From positions 248,001 to 312,000 of the forward strand of contig NZ_JABVBB010000038.1 of assembly GCF_013346665.1 (NCBI RefSeq): a stretch of DNA of 64,000 bases, given 5' to 3'. Below the pieces are notes generated by a model. The model was not told where the DNA came from, did not search any database, and worked only from the letters and a program-made list of their open reading frames with translations. Source of the stretch: Sulfitobacter maritimus. GTDB lineage: Bacteria > Pseudomonadota > Alphaproteobacteria > Rhodobacterales > Rhodobacteraceae. Made by a program: the position numbers and the translations under genes. This document shows, one piece after another, positions 8,155 through 17,451 of this stretch; the first letter of the stretch is position 1, and the number at the start of each line of letters is the position of its first letter.

Positions 8155-11100
8155 TCAGCCGTCGGGCTGGCTGCCGCTCTCCGACAAGATCGCGCCAAGC
8201 TGATGGATTAACCGGTCGATGCCCTCGGCGTCGACCGTCAGCGGGGGGCGGACCTTGAGGATATTGTTATCCGGCCCTTCGCAGCCAATCAGAATACGCG
8301 CGGCCCGCATTCGGTTGAGGATATAAGCCGTCTGCCGCGTCGCGGGATCGCGGCGCGTGCGGTCGTTGACCATCTCAACCCCGACAAACAGCCCCATGCC
8401 GCGCACATCACCGATCAGCGGGTGTTTCTCGGCCAAGCCTTGCAGTCCAGACATCAACCGCGCGCCCATCACGGCGGCGTTTTCCGCCAGCCCCTCGTCA
8501 TCGACGATATCAAGTACGGTTTTGCCCACGCGGCAGGACAGGGTCGAACCGCCGAAGGTGGAAAAGAACTCTGGCCCCTTGGCGAAAGCCTTTGCCACTT
8601 CGGGCGTCGTGATCACCACGCCGAGCGGATGGCCGTTGCCGATGGGTTTGCCGAGCACGACGATATCCGGCAGCACGCCCTGCGCCTCAAAGGCAAAGTA
8701 GTGCTCCCCCAGGCGTCCCAGCCCGGTTTGCACTTCATCCGCAATACAGATGCCCCCCGCCGCGCGGATGCGCTCGTACACGCCTTTAAGGTAGCCGTCT
8801 GGCGGCAAGATCTGCCCCCCGACCGAGGGGAAGGTCTCGGCGATGAAGCCCGCCAACTTATGCCCCTTGCCCGCCATGCGCGACAGCGCGTCATCGACTT
8901 GTGCGGCATAGGCTTCGCCGGGGTTCTCTGACCCGCGTCGAAAGGCGCCCCGGTAATCGTCGGGGATATCCACCAGTTCCACCCAATCGGGTTGGCCCGC
9001 GCCGCCCTTGGCGTTGAACTTATAAGCCGAGAGGTCCATCGCCCCGGTGGTATTGCCATGATAGCCATGATCCGGCGTCACCATCCCGCGCCCACCACTG
9101 GCCGCCCGCGCGAGGCGCAGCGCCAGTTCATTCGCCTCGCTGCCCGAATTGACGAACCAGCAGACCGACAACTCAGGTGGCAGTTTCGACAGCAGCTTCT
9201 CTGCAAACGCCGCCTGCGCCGGATGCAGATAACGCGTGTTGGAGTTCATCCGCGTTAACTGATCCGCCACCACCGCCTGAATGCGCGGATGCGCGTGGCC
9301 GACGTGTGGCACGTTGTTATAGGCATCGAGATAGGGCCGCCCCCATTCGTCGAACATATGGTGCCGCCAGCCACGCAGCAGCATCACCGGATCGTCATAG
9401 GTGAGCTTGAGATTGCCGCCGAAATGGTCCCGCCGCATCTGCGCGACTGCGTTTTTATCCGTCGGCTCCCATGCCACATGGGCGTCGGGCAGGTTCAGCA
9501 GCGCTGCCGGATTGGGGCAGATCGCCTCCCAAAGATAAAGCTCATCTGGGTCGGCCACGCCGGGCCAATCGCTGCCCATGCCCGAAAGCGTATAGGCCAG
9601 CTGGAAGTGCAAATGCGGCGCCCAGCCGCCGTTGCAATCGACCGCGCCGAACTGCGCAAAGACCGCCCCCGCCGCGATTTCCTGCCCTTCGGCCAGCCCG
9701 GCAATGCTGTCCGGGTCAAGATGCCCATAAAGCGTGTGGAACACATCCCCCGTTGGTGTTTCATGGGCCAAGATCACCATACCGCCATAGTCGAGCGATC
9801 CCGTCCGGTTCTCGGTAAAGGTCACGCGACCGGCCAAGGGTGCGCTGACGGGCGTGCCGGCAGGGGCGAAGACATCCACCCCCATATGCACGGTGCGCCG
9901 GTTCGAGGATTTCCACGGCCCTTTGCGAAACGCCGGCGCGGTGTAGACCAGACGCGGCTCGCGGTAGTAGCCCAGCCATATGTCATCCGGCCCGAACCGG
10001 TCCGAACCGAGGGCGGCCGCTTCGGCAGCGGTCATGTCGAACGGGTTGCGCGGTGTCGCCACAGCCTCGACCGACAGCGCCCCCATAGGGGCGGCATCCA
10101 GTGGCACGCCGATCACTGGCGCGAAACTGCCGCGCGCACTGTCGATCCATGCGGCAACCCGGGCGGTGGCGTCATCCAGCGGCAAGCCGCAAGCAGCCCG
10201 CAACCGGCAGCGCAGCAGTTCAGCATCAAGCGTGACCCCTTCTAGGAAACGCCACGCCGGAGCCTGCGAGATCGTTACATAGGGGTCGTCCGGATTGTCC
10301 TGCGCCATCAGCGTGGAGTTCACGACGCTCATTGCCAGCCGCATCCGCAGCAGCGGATAGAGCGCGTCAACCTCGGCTCCGCTGAGCGGATTGACACTGT
10401 GATAGCCCGCTACCAAAGCCGCCAGCGCGGCCTCGGGCTCTGCATGGTCCAGCACAACATAGGCGGCACAGATCGCCAGATCGCAAATGCGCGGCGCAGC
10501 GCACATGTCGCCCAGATCAATCAGCCCGGTGACCGCACCCGCCCCGCCATTGCCAGAGATCAGCACGTTGTAGTCGTTCAGGTCGTTGTGCAGCGCTTGG
10601 TGCGATAAGGCGCTAACCGCATCACGCGCGTGGGTGAACTCTGAACAAATCTGCGCCAGCAGCGCATGACGTTGCGGGTCTGTGATTACATCCAGCTTGG
10701 GGGCGATCCAATCGGCCTGCATCAGATCCCATTTGAAATCACGCGCCAGCCCCGGATGCTCAAAAGCCGCCAGCGCCGCCGCCAAACCGCCCGCAGCCCG
10801 GCCCAGCTCATTGATCAAGGCAGGCGTATGGGGGCTGAACTTCGCATAGCAGACACCGGGCAACGCCTCTTGCAGCCAGACCAACCGCGTCTCGCCCGCG
10901 TCATCAGCAGCCTCAACCACCTGATCGCCGCTCCGCGACAGGATCACACGCGGCATCGGCAGATCAGGCGCAGCCTCGGCCACATGGGCCAGCGCGGCGG
11001 TCTGCATATCAATCAGACCCGCGTCACAGCCTGCACGCATCACCTTGAGCACATAGCCCGCCCCATCGCGGCCCGTGGCGCGGAAATTGAGATCATACTC

Positions 11101-11172
11101 CCCGTCGAGCCTGTGAAGATCGGCCTCGATCCCCCAATGCTCGGCCAGTACTTTTGACCAATGTTGCAGCAT
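8155..11172 (-). CDS. APH-type kinase / M23 peptidase-like / class III aminotransferase fusion
   Basis: One 1005-residue chain holds three domains. Residues ~1-330 are an aminoglycoside/choline/hydroxylysine-kinase-like domain with catalytic loop HNDLNDYNVL and LIDLGD. Residues ~410-540 form a LytM/M23 domain retaining HMGVD and HLHF zinc-ligand motifs, without a signal peptide. Residues ~585-1000 are a class III PLP enzyme with DEVQTGLG and the PLP lysine in VLGKPIGNG, resembling the AGXT2L phospho-lyases for phosphoethanolamine or phosphohydroxylysine. A kinase joined to a phospho-lyase suggests phosphorylation then elimination of an amino alcohol such as 5-hydroxylysine (inference). The ATG at 11172 has GGGGGACGGGAC upstream; an alternative TTG at 11229 adds 19 residues. 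Confidence 0.85.
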   Translation of the reverse strand: MLQHWSKVLAEHWGIEADLHRLDGEYDLNFRATGRDGAGYVLKVMRAGCDAGLIDMQTAALAHVAEAAPDLPMPRVILSRSGDQVVEAADDAGETRLVWLQEALPGVCYAKFSPHTPALINELGRAAGGLAAALAAFEHPGLARDFKWDLMQADWIAPKLDVITDPQRHALLAQICSEFTHARDAVSALSHQALHNDLNDYNVLISGNGGAGAVTGLIDLGDMCAAPRICDLAICAAYVVLDHAEPEAALAALVAGYHSVNPLSGAEVDALYPLLRMRLAMSVVNSTLMAQDNPDDPYVTISQAPAWRFLEGVTLDAELLRCRLRAACGLPLDDATARVAAWIDSARGSFAPVIGVPLDAAPMGALSVEAVATPRNPFDMTAAEAAALGSDRFGPDDIWLGYYREPRLVYTAPAFRKGPWKSSNRRTVHMGVDVFAPAGTPVSAPLAGRVTFTENRTGSLDYGGMVILAHETPTGDVFHTLYGHLDPDSIAGLAEGQEIAAGAVFAQFGAVDCNGGWAPHLHFQLAYTLSGMGSDWPGVADPDELYLWEAICPNPAALLNLPDAHVAWEPTDKNAVAQMRRDHFGGNLKLTYDDPVMLLRGWRHHMFDEWGRPYLDAYNNVPHVGHAHPRIQAVVADQLTRMNSNTRYLHPAQAAFAEKLLSKLPPELSVCWFVNSGSEANELALRLARAASGGRGMVTPDHGYHGNTTGAMDLSAYKFNAKGGAGQPDWVELVDIPDDYRGAFRRGSENPGEAYAAQVDDALSRMAGKGHKLAGFIAETFPSVGGQILPPDGYLKGVYERIRAAGGICIADEVQTGLGRLGEHYFAFEAQGVLPDIVVLGKPIGNGHPLGVVITTPEVAKAFAKGPEFFSTFGGSTLSCRVGKTVLDIVDDEGLAENAAVMGARLMSGLQGLAEKHPLIGDVRGMGLFVGVEMVNDRTRRDPATRQTAYILNRMRAARILIGCEGPDNNILKVRPPLTVDAEGIDRLIHQLGAILSESGSQPDG

Positions 11173-11250
11173 GTCCCGTCCCCCCGTATTTAACGCTGCC
11201 ATAGATCGCGAAGCGGGGTGAAATGACAAGCCTTTTCCTTGGCTTGCCGC

Positions 11251-12216
11251 CTATCTGGTGAAGCTTTTTGCCAAGGCCTGTTCTGCCCCTTTAACAATGT
11301 CGTGCAAAATCTCTGCGGCAGGACGGATGTCATGGATTAACCCTGTGACTTCACCGACAAAAGCATTTGCCACACGGGCATCGCCTTCTGCCACAGCTGC
11401 CTGCCAGCGCGGGCGTTCCTCGGCCAAAACCGCACGCAGCCCTTCGGGGTCGTGATGCCAACGGTCTGTAAAGTCATTGCGCAACACGCGCCCGGTGTAG
11501 CGCTTGGGCCAATCAAAGCCGCGCATAATATCCGTAACCGTGCTGCGCAGCGTGTCGTCGCCGCTGGCCTTGATCGCCGCTTGCAGCATCGCCGGATGCA
11601 CCAGCGCCTCATCCGAGGCCCAAAAGCGCGAGCCGATAACCACCCCATCGGCCCCCAGCATCAGCGCTGCGGCCAAACCCCGCCCGTCGCCCACGCCGCC
11701 TGCTGCGCAGAGCAGCGTGTCCGGCGCATGGCGGGCAATGTGATCGGCAATTTCAGGTACAAGGGTAAAGGTCGCGCGGCGCTCGCCATGGCCCCCGGCC
11801 TCGGCCCCTTGGGCAACGATGACCTCCGCCCCCAAATCAATCGCATGAGCCGCATCGCGCAGGGTTTGCACTTGACAGATCAATGGCACCTTGGCGGCTT
11901 GAATGGCAGGCACGAAGTCTGCCGGGTCTCCGAAAGACAGGAAAACCGCCGCCGGGCCGCGGGCAAGCACTTCCTCTAACGCCTGCGGATGCGCCCGCAG
12001 CGCCCAAGTGATAAAACCGCAACCGACCGATTGATTACCCGCCAAATCCTGCTGTTCCGCGATCCATTCACCTGCGTCATAGGCACCGCCAATCATCCCC
12101 AAGCCTCCGCCGCTTGAGACCGCTGCGGCCAGCCGCCCGCCTGCGGCAAAAGCCATCGGCGCTTGAATGATAGGGTGCTTGATCCCCAGCCGTTCGGTGA
12201 GCCGCGTGGTCAACAT
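11251..12216 (-). CDS. nitronate monooxygenase (2-nitropropane dioxygenase family)
   Basis: The 321-residue FMN-dependent TIM-barrel enzyme should oxidise alkyl nitronates such as propionate 3-nitronate. Seen are the N-terminal IKHPIIQAPMA, the phosphate-binding GGVGDGRGLAAAL preceded by LLCAAG, and GADGVVIGSRF. AQGAEAGGHGE resembles the catalytic-histidine segment of class I NMOs. The stop of the GMC oxidoreductase gene lies 4 bp upstream, so these two genes are probably one transcript. Confidence 0.85.
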   Translation of the reverse strand: MLTTRLTERLGIKHPIIQAPMAFAAGGRLAAAVSSGGGLGMIGGAYDAGEWIAEQQDLAGNQSVGCGFITWALRAHPQALEEVLARGPAAVFLSFGDPADFVPAIQAAKVPLICQVQTLRDAAHAIDLGAEVIVAQGAEAGGHGERRATFTLVPEIADHIARHAPDTLLCAAGGVGDGRGLAAALMLGADGVVIGSRFWASDEALVHPAMLQAAIKASGDDTLRSTVTDIMRGFDWPKRYTGRVLRNDFTDRWHHDPEGLRAVLAEERPRWQAAVAEGDARVANAFVGEVTGLIHDIRPAAEILHDIVKGAEQALAKSFTR

Positions 12217-12220
12217 GCTG

Positions 12221-13834
12221 TCACCGCGCCGCCAGAATGGCGTCTGCCGCCTTTTCCGCGATCATCACGGTGGGCGAGGCTGTGTTGCCCGAAACAATTT
12301 TGGGCATGATCGACGCATCAACCACCCGCAGCCCGGTCAAACCATGAACCCGCAACTCGGTATCCACCACCGCCATTGGGTCACTGCCCATTTTGCAGGT
12401 GCCGACAGGGTGAAAGATCGTCGTGGCGATGTCGCGCGCCTTTTCCAGCAGGTCTTCGTCGCTTTGCACCACTGGGCCGGGCAGGATTTCTTCGGGCATA
12501 TAGGGATGCAGCGCCTTGGCGGTCATAATATGGCGTGCCTGTTTCATCGCCGTGACCGCCACGCGTTTGTCGCTCTCGGCGGAAAGATAGTTCAGACGGA
12601 TATCAGGCTGCACGTCACTGTCGCGGCTGGTCAGATGACAACTGCCGATACTGTCGGGCCGCAGATTGCAGACGGAGACGGTGATCGCGGGGAACCTGTG
12701 CAGCGGATCGCCCAGCTTGTCTGTCGACAAGGGTTGGACGTGATACTCCAAGTCCGGCGTTGCCAGCGCGGGGGCAGATTTGGTGAACATACCGAATTGG
12801 CTCGGCGCCATCGCCAGCGGGCCGCTGCGCCGCATGAGGTACTCCAACCCCATACGCCCCTTGCCCCACAGCGAATGGGTCATGGTGTTCAAGGTCTTGG
12901 TGTTCTGCACCTTATAGACGGTCCGGATTTGCAGATGGTCTTGCAGGTTCTCCCCCACGCCGGGCAGATCATGCAACGTGGCAATTCCCATACCGCTGAG
13001 CAGATCACCCTGCCCGATGCCCGACAACTCAAGGATCTTGGGCGAATTAATCGCCCCCGCAGACAGTAACACTTCGCCCGCCGCCTCTGCCCGCAGCGCA
13101 CGTCCTTGATGGGTAAAGCGCACGCCGGTTACACGCTTGCCGTCAAGGATCAGCCCATCTGTATGGGCATGGGTCAGCACCCGTAGGTTGGGCCGCTTCA
13201 ACGCCGGACGCAGAAAGCCGCGCGCCGTGTTCCACCGCACACCGCCCTTTTGGTTGACCTCGAAAAAGCCGGAGCCTTCGTTGTCGCCGTCATTAAAATC
13301 GGCACGCGGTTCGATCCCGAATTCCCGCGCACCTTCCTGCACCGCCTCCAGAATATCCCACCGTAGGCGTTGTTTGCTGACCTTCCACTCGCCGCCTGTG
13401 CTGTGGTTGGCCGTGGCCCCCGCGTGATGGTCTTCGGACTTCAAGAAATAGGGCAGCACGTCCTCCCAGCTCCAGCCAGTATTGCCCAGTTGGCGCCAAT
13501 GGTCGTAATCTGCCGCCTGCCCGCGCATGTAGATCATACCGTTTACCGAAGAGCAGCCACCCAACACTTTGCCGCGCGGATAGACCAAGGAACGCCCATT
13601 CAACCCCGGCTCAGGCGCGGTTTTCATCATCCAGTCGGTGCGCGGGTTGCCGATGCAGTAGAGATAGCCAACCGGCACCTTGACCCAATGGTAATTGTCG
13701 TCCCCGCCCGCCTCTAACAGCAAAACCCGGTTCTTAGGATCAGCGCTCAGACGGTTGGCCAACACGCAACCTGCGGTCCCGGCCCCGACGATGATATAGT
13801 CGTAGGCACCCTCAAGCTGCGTTTCCTTGTCCAT
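12221..13834 (-). CDS. GMC-family FAD oxidoreductase (choline dehydrogenase-like)
   Basis: The 537-residue flavoenzyme starts with the FAD-binding [16 protein letters not shown] and carries both GMC signatures: [16 protein letters not shown] (signature 1) and [15 protein letters not shown] (signature 2). The C-terminal HPVGTCKMG contains the conserved active-site histidine, and [17 protein letters not shown] closes the domain. It resembles BetA/AlkJ-type alcohol dehydrogenases, but no betB or betI is nearby, so choline is not supported as substrate. It is followed by the nitronate monooxygenase gene after 4 bp. Confidence 0.85.
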   Translation of the reverse strand: MDKETQLEGAYDYIIVGAGTAGCVLANRLSADPKNRVLLLEAGGDDNYHWVKVPVGYLYCIGNPRTDWMMKTAPEPGLNGRSLVYPRGKVLGGCSSVNGMIYMRGQAADYDHWRQLGNTGWSWEDVLPYFLKSEDHHAGATANHSTGGEWKVSKQRLRWDILEAVQEGAREFGIEPRADFNDGDNEGSGFFEVNQKGGVRWNTARGFLRPALKRPNLRVLTHAHTDGLILDGKRVTGVRFTHQGRALRAEAAGEVLLSAGAINSPKILELSGIGQGDLLSGMGIATLHDLPGVGENLQDHLQIRTVYKVQNTKTLNTMTHSLWGKGRMGLEYLMRRSGPLAMAPSQFGMFTKSAPALATPDLEYHVQPLSTDKLGDPLHRFPAITVSVCNLRPDSIGSCHLTSRDSDVQPDIRLNYLSAESDKRVAVTAMKQARHIMTAKALHPYMPEEILPGPVVQSDEDLLEKARDIATTIFHPVGTCKMGSDPMAVVDTELRVHGLTGLRVVDASIMPKIVSGNTASPTVMIAEKAADAILAAR

Positions 13835-14073
13835 TACCCCACCCCTTTTATAAGTCCAGCCGGTTGCCCGTCTGCAAACTTGGTAAAGAGCGCGGAGAGA
13901 AGCGGCAATCCCTGCAAGGCGTCTATGCGCGAAAGCAACATACCCTTAGGCTTTCGACCACAACCTGTCGCGCTTGTTGATTTTTTACCCATCTTCGAGA
14001 TTATGAGCAGATTGGACACGCGACCCTGTGGTGCATTCTTTCCCCTATTAGGGAAGACCCATTTGCCCCTTGG

Positions 14074-17000
14074 TTGGATATAAAGGTGAGTTTGTTGCGG
14101 CGACCCGAGATCATATTAGTGCTGGGATGTCTTGCTGTCACCGTTGGGCTGTTTCTCTTGAGCAGCCGCAGCAATGACGCTGCCGCCGAGCGCCGATTTG
14201 AGCAGATCGTCGAAGAGAGCCTCCAAAACCTCGACGCGCGGATGCATAGCTATATGCAAAGTCTGAATGGTGTCGCAGCCTTTATGAACGCCTCCGACGA
14301 GGTCACGGCACGTGATTTCTCCGACTACGTGAATACGCTAGAGCTTGATAGCTTCCTGCCCGGCATCAGCGGCATCGGTTTTATCGCGCCGGTGGCAGCA
14401 GGGACCGAAGAGGCCTTTCTTGCGCAGGTCGCAGCGCTCGGGATCGAAGATTTCCAAATCCATCCAAAGACAGGCAATGCGGACCGGATGGTGGTGCAAT
14501 ATATCCATCCCCCCGCCCCCAACACCGAAGCCTTGGGACTGGACCTGAGCTTTGACGAAGACCGCCGCCGGGCCGCGCTACAGGCGCTGCGCATGGGCAA
14601 GCCGCAGCTGACCCCCCTGATCAATCTGGTTCAGGACGAAAGCAAGAGCCCTGGATTCTTGCTCTTGCGGCCAGTTTTTGCTGTGGGAGCGGTTGGCGGC
14701 TCCGGCACGCGCCCCACCGATGCAGAGGGGTTCATTGGCTGGATTTATGCCCCCTTTGTCGCGGCCAAGCTGTTGACTGATCTGACGCCCGCGCAGGGGC
14801 AGGCCTATGAGTTGCAAGTCTTTGACGGTCTAATGGCTGACCCGGACAGACAGCTTTACGACGACCGCGCCACAGATGCGCCAACCGGACGGTATCGCAC
14901 CGCCCAGACCATTGAGCGTTTTGGGCGGCCTTGGACTTTGCTCCACAGCAGCACGCCGACATTCGACGCGACGAGCCAGAGCAATCTGCCGCTGATCCTG
15001 CTGGTGTCGGGCCTATCGCTCTCGGGGCTGCTGGGCGTCGCCTTTCGCAGCCTGCGCCAGCGCAGTGCAGCGCTTGGCGAACTGGCCGCGCTGCGTGAAC
15101 GACAGATTGACGCCAATGAAGAAGAGAACCGGTCCCTCATTGAAAACGCGGTGACGCCGGTCTTTCTGCTGGATGGGCAAGAATGCGTGCTCTTCGCCAA
15201 TCAGGCAGCCCTGGTTTGCTTTGGCTATGGTCGCGAGATGTTGCGCGGCATGACGTTTCGCGAATTGATAACCTGCCATTCCGGTGAAACCGAAGATGGG
15301 CAGGTCAATGCGACCGGCAAGACCTGCTTCGGCCAAGTGCTGAAACTTAACCTACAACGCAACAGTTGGACGACCCACACCGGGGAGCGTCGGGTCACGG
15401 CGATCGTGCGCGATCTGACCTCTGAAATCGCCATTCAAGAAGAGCTGGCGCAGAATAAAGCGCTCTATGATCTGGCGCTTGAGGGCGCTCAGATTGGCGT
15501 GTTTGATATTGATCTCGTCACTGGAAAATCGGCGGTTTCTGACACGTGGCGACATATCGTCGGCCTGCCGGAAAACCTTCGCACACCAGACACGCAGGCT
15601 GAATTCCTGCAACGGGTCCATCCTGATGATCTGCCAACGCTCACCCAATCCGATCTGGCCTGCATCAAGGGAGAGACCAGCCGGTCCATTACTGAATTCA
15701 GGATTAATGTCGGAGATAACAATTGGCGCTGGATGCGGTCAGACGCGCGAGTGACCGAACGTGCGGCGGATGGCACGGCGTTGCGGATGGTCGGGACGCA
15801 GATGGATGTGACCGATCTGGTGCATTCCCGAAACGCGCTGGAGACGAGCGAAAGCCGCTTTCGACAAGTCTTGGCCGCCGCGCCAGTGGGCATGGCCATT
15901 CTGGGCAAGGGCGGGGCTTTCAAAAGCGTCAACAGCGCCCTCTGCACCCTTTGTGGGTATAGCGAAAAAGAGCTTCTTGCGGGGATCAAACTGGGCGACC
16001 TCTTGCCCGAGGACGATTTGCGCAAGCTCTATGGCGATGTGCAGGCATTGGTCGCTGCCAATTCCACCGAAGTCTATCAAGCGCAATGCCGCATCGCCCA
16101 CAAACGTGGCACCGAACGCTGGGGACTGTTCAACGTCTCTTGGACACTGGACAGGAACACACGTGAACATGTCTATATCGTCCAGATCAACGACATTACC
16201 GATCAGAAAAAACTCGACCAGATCAAAAGCGAGTTTGTCTCTACGGTCAGCCATGAGCTGCGCACCCCCCTGACCTCGATCAAAGGCGCTTTGGGGTTGA
16301 TCGACACAGGCGAGCAGACAAAGTTGCAGCCCGCACATGTACGGCTCATAGAAATCGCACGCAGCAATGCAGACCGCCTGTCGCATATCGTGAATGATAT
16401 TCTCGATCTTGAGAAGATCTCCTCCGGCGAGGTTGCTTTTGATTTTCATGACATCGACTTGGGCGAAGTGATCCGCGCTTCGAGCAGCGAGATGTCGCCC
16501 TTTGCCAGCACCCACAGCAACCAGTTGGTTGTTCAGGTGCCTGATACGCCGCTGATGGTACGGGCAGATGAAAGCCGCACCCGGCAGGTGCTGGCCAATC
16601 TAATATCCAACGCCTGCAAATACTCTGACCCGGATAGCGACGTGCTGATCCGCGCCGAGCAACTGGGCGACAAGGCTATTGTCTTTATTCAAAACAGCGG
16701 ACCGGGCGTGCCAGAGGCTTTCCGCCCACGCATCTTCCAAGCGTTTTCACAAGCCGACGGCTCAGACACACGGGCCAAAGGTGGCACCGGGTTGGGTCTT
16801 AACATCACGCGTCAGATCATCTCTCGCCAAGGCGGCACCATCGGGTTTGAGAGCATTCCCGACGAGATCACAGTATTCTGGTTTACCTGTCCAATCGCCG
16901 AGGGCGCGACAGCAGAAACGCCTGAGCCGGCACCAAACCTGATCGAAAACCGCGATGCGACGCTTCAGGTACTGCATATCGAAGATGACCTCGATTTCTC

Positions 17001-17310
17001 TGAGGTCATCCGTGCGGGGCTGGGCAAGGTCGCGCAGGTGACTAATGTCACCTCACTTGCGCGCGCACATTGGGCGCTTGGCCGGATGAAACCGGACATC
17101 ATTATCCTTGATTGGGCCTTGCCAGACGGCGACGCCAGAACCTTGCTTGACGATATTGCCCGCCTGCACCCCACCGCTAAGGTCATCAGCCTGTCGGCGG
17201 ACAGCAACCGCGAACCGGATGATCGGGTCGACGTCCATCTTGTTAAATCCCGCAGCGGCATCCGCAAGGTTGTCGATTCCATCACAGGTACAACGGCGCG
17301 GGCATCTTGA
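14074..17310 (+). CDS. CHASE-domain hybrid sensor histidine kinase with three PAS domains and receiver
   Basis: The 1078-residue membrane kinase has TM1 at ~11-28, a periplasmic CHASE sensor (~45-270), TM2 at ~302-322, PAS domains at ~350-460, ~463-585 and ~598-705, a HisKA domain with H727 in VSHELRTPL, an HATPase_c domain (NLISNACKYSD, GGTGLGLN), and a C-terminal receiver with D1013 in IILDWALPDGD. It probably senses a small molecule outside the membrane and feeds a phosphorelay with the neighbouring Hpt and receiver proteins (inference). The start is uncertain: TTG at 14074 is the furthest plausible, GTG at 14086 and TTGs at 14092/14095 follow AAAGGTGAG. Confidence 0.88.
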   Translation: MDIKVSLLRRPEIILVLGCLAVTVGLFLLSSRSNDAAAERRFEQIVEESLQNLDARMHSYMQSLNGVAAFMNASDEVTARDFSDYVNTLELDSFLPGISGIGFIAPVAAGTEEAFLAQVAALGIEDFQIHPKTGNADRMVVQYIHPPAPNTEALGLDLSFDEDRRRAALQALRMGKPQLTPLINLVQDESKSPGFLLLRPVFAVGAVGGSGTRPTDAEGFIGWIYAPFVAAKLLTDLTPAQGQAYELQVFDGLMADPDRQLYDDRATDAPTGRYRTAQTIERFGRPWTLLHSSTPTFDATSQSNLPLILLVSGLSLSGLLGVAFRSLRQRSAALGELAALRERQIDANEEENRSLIENAVTPVFLLDGQECVLFANQAALVCFGYGREMLRGMTFRELITCHSGETEDGQVNATGKTCFGQVLKLNLQRNSWTTHTGERRVTAIVRDLTSEIAIQEELAQNKALYDLALEGAQIGVFDIDLVTGKSAVSDTWRHIVGLPENLRTPDTQAEFLQRVHPDDLPTLTQSDLACIKGETSRSITEFRINVGDNNWRWMRSDARVTERAADGTALRMVGTQMDVTDLVHSRNALETSESRFRQVLAAAPVGMAILGKGGAFKSVNSALCTLCGYSEKELLAGIKLGDLLPEDDLRKLYGDVQALVAANSTEVYQAQCRIAHKRGTERWGLFNVSWTLDRNTREHVYIVQINDITDQKKLDQIKSEFVSTVSHELRTPLTSIKGALGLIDTGEQTKLQPAHVRLIEIARSNADRLSHIVNDILDLEKISSGEVAFDFHDIDLGEVIRASSSEMSPFASTHSNQLVVQVPDTPLMVRADESRTRQVLANLISNACKYSDPDSDVLIRAEQLGDKAIVFIQNSGPGVPEAFRPRIFQAFSQADGSDTRAKGGTGLGLNITRQIISRQGGTIGFESIPDEITVFWFTCPIAEGATAETPEPAPNLIENRDATLQVLHIEDDLDFSEVIRAGLGKVAQVTNVTSLARAHWALGRMKPDIIILDWALPDGDARTLLDDIARLHPTAKVISLSADSNREPDDRVDVHLVKSRSGIRKVVDSITGTTARAS

Positions 17311-17451
17311 ACTTGCTATATAAAAATTGCTGACGCTAAAGTGCGACATGCCATATTATTGCCAAACTGGCCTGACAGTTTAATCAAATTACTAGACGAG
17401 CGACACGCATTTGGTGGGAGAGCGTATCGTTGAATCGGCGAGGGATTACGA

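Noticed and set aside
9289-10245. 318-codon plus-strand frame over the fusion gene
   Set aside because: It is antisense to the M23 and aminotransferase parts, both of which have clear motifs.
12167-13069. 300-codon plus-strand frame over the GMC oxidoreductase
   Set aside because: It is antisense to both GMC signature motifs and has no family resemblance.
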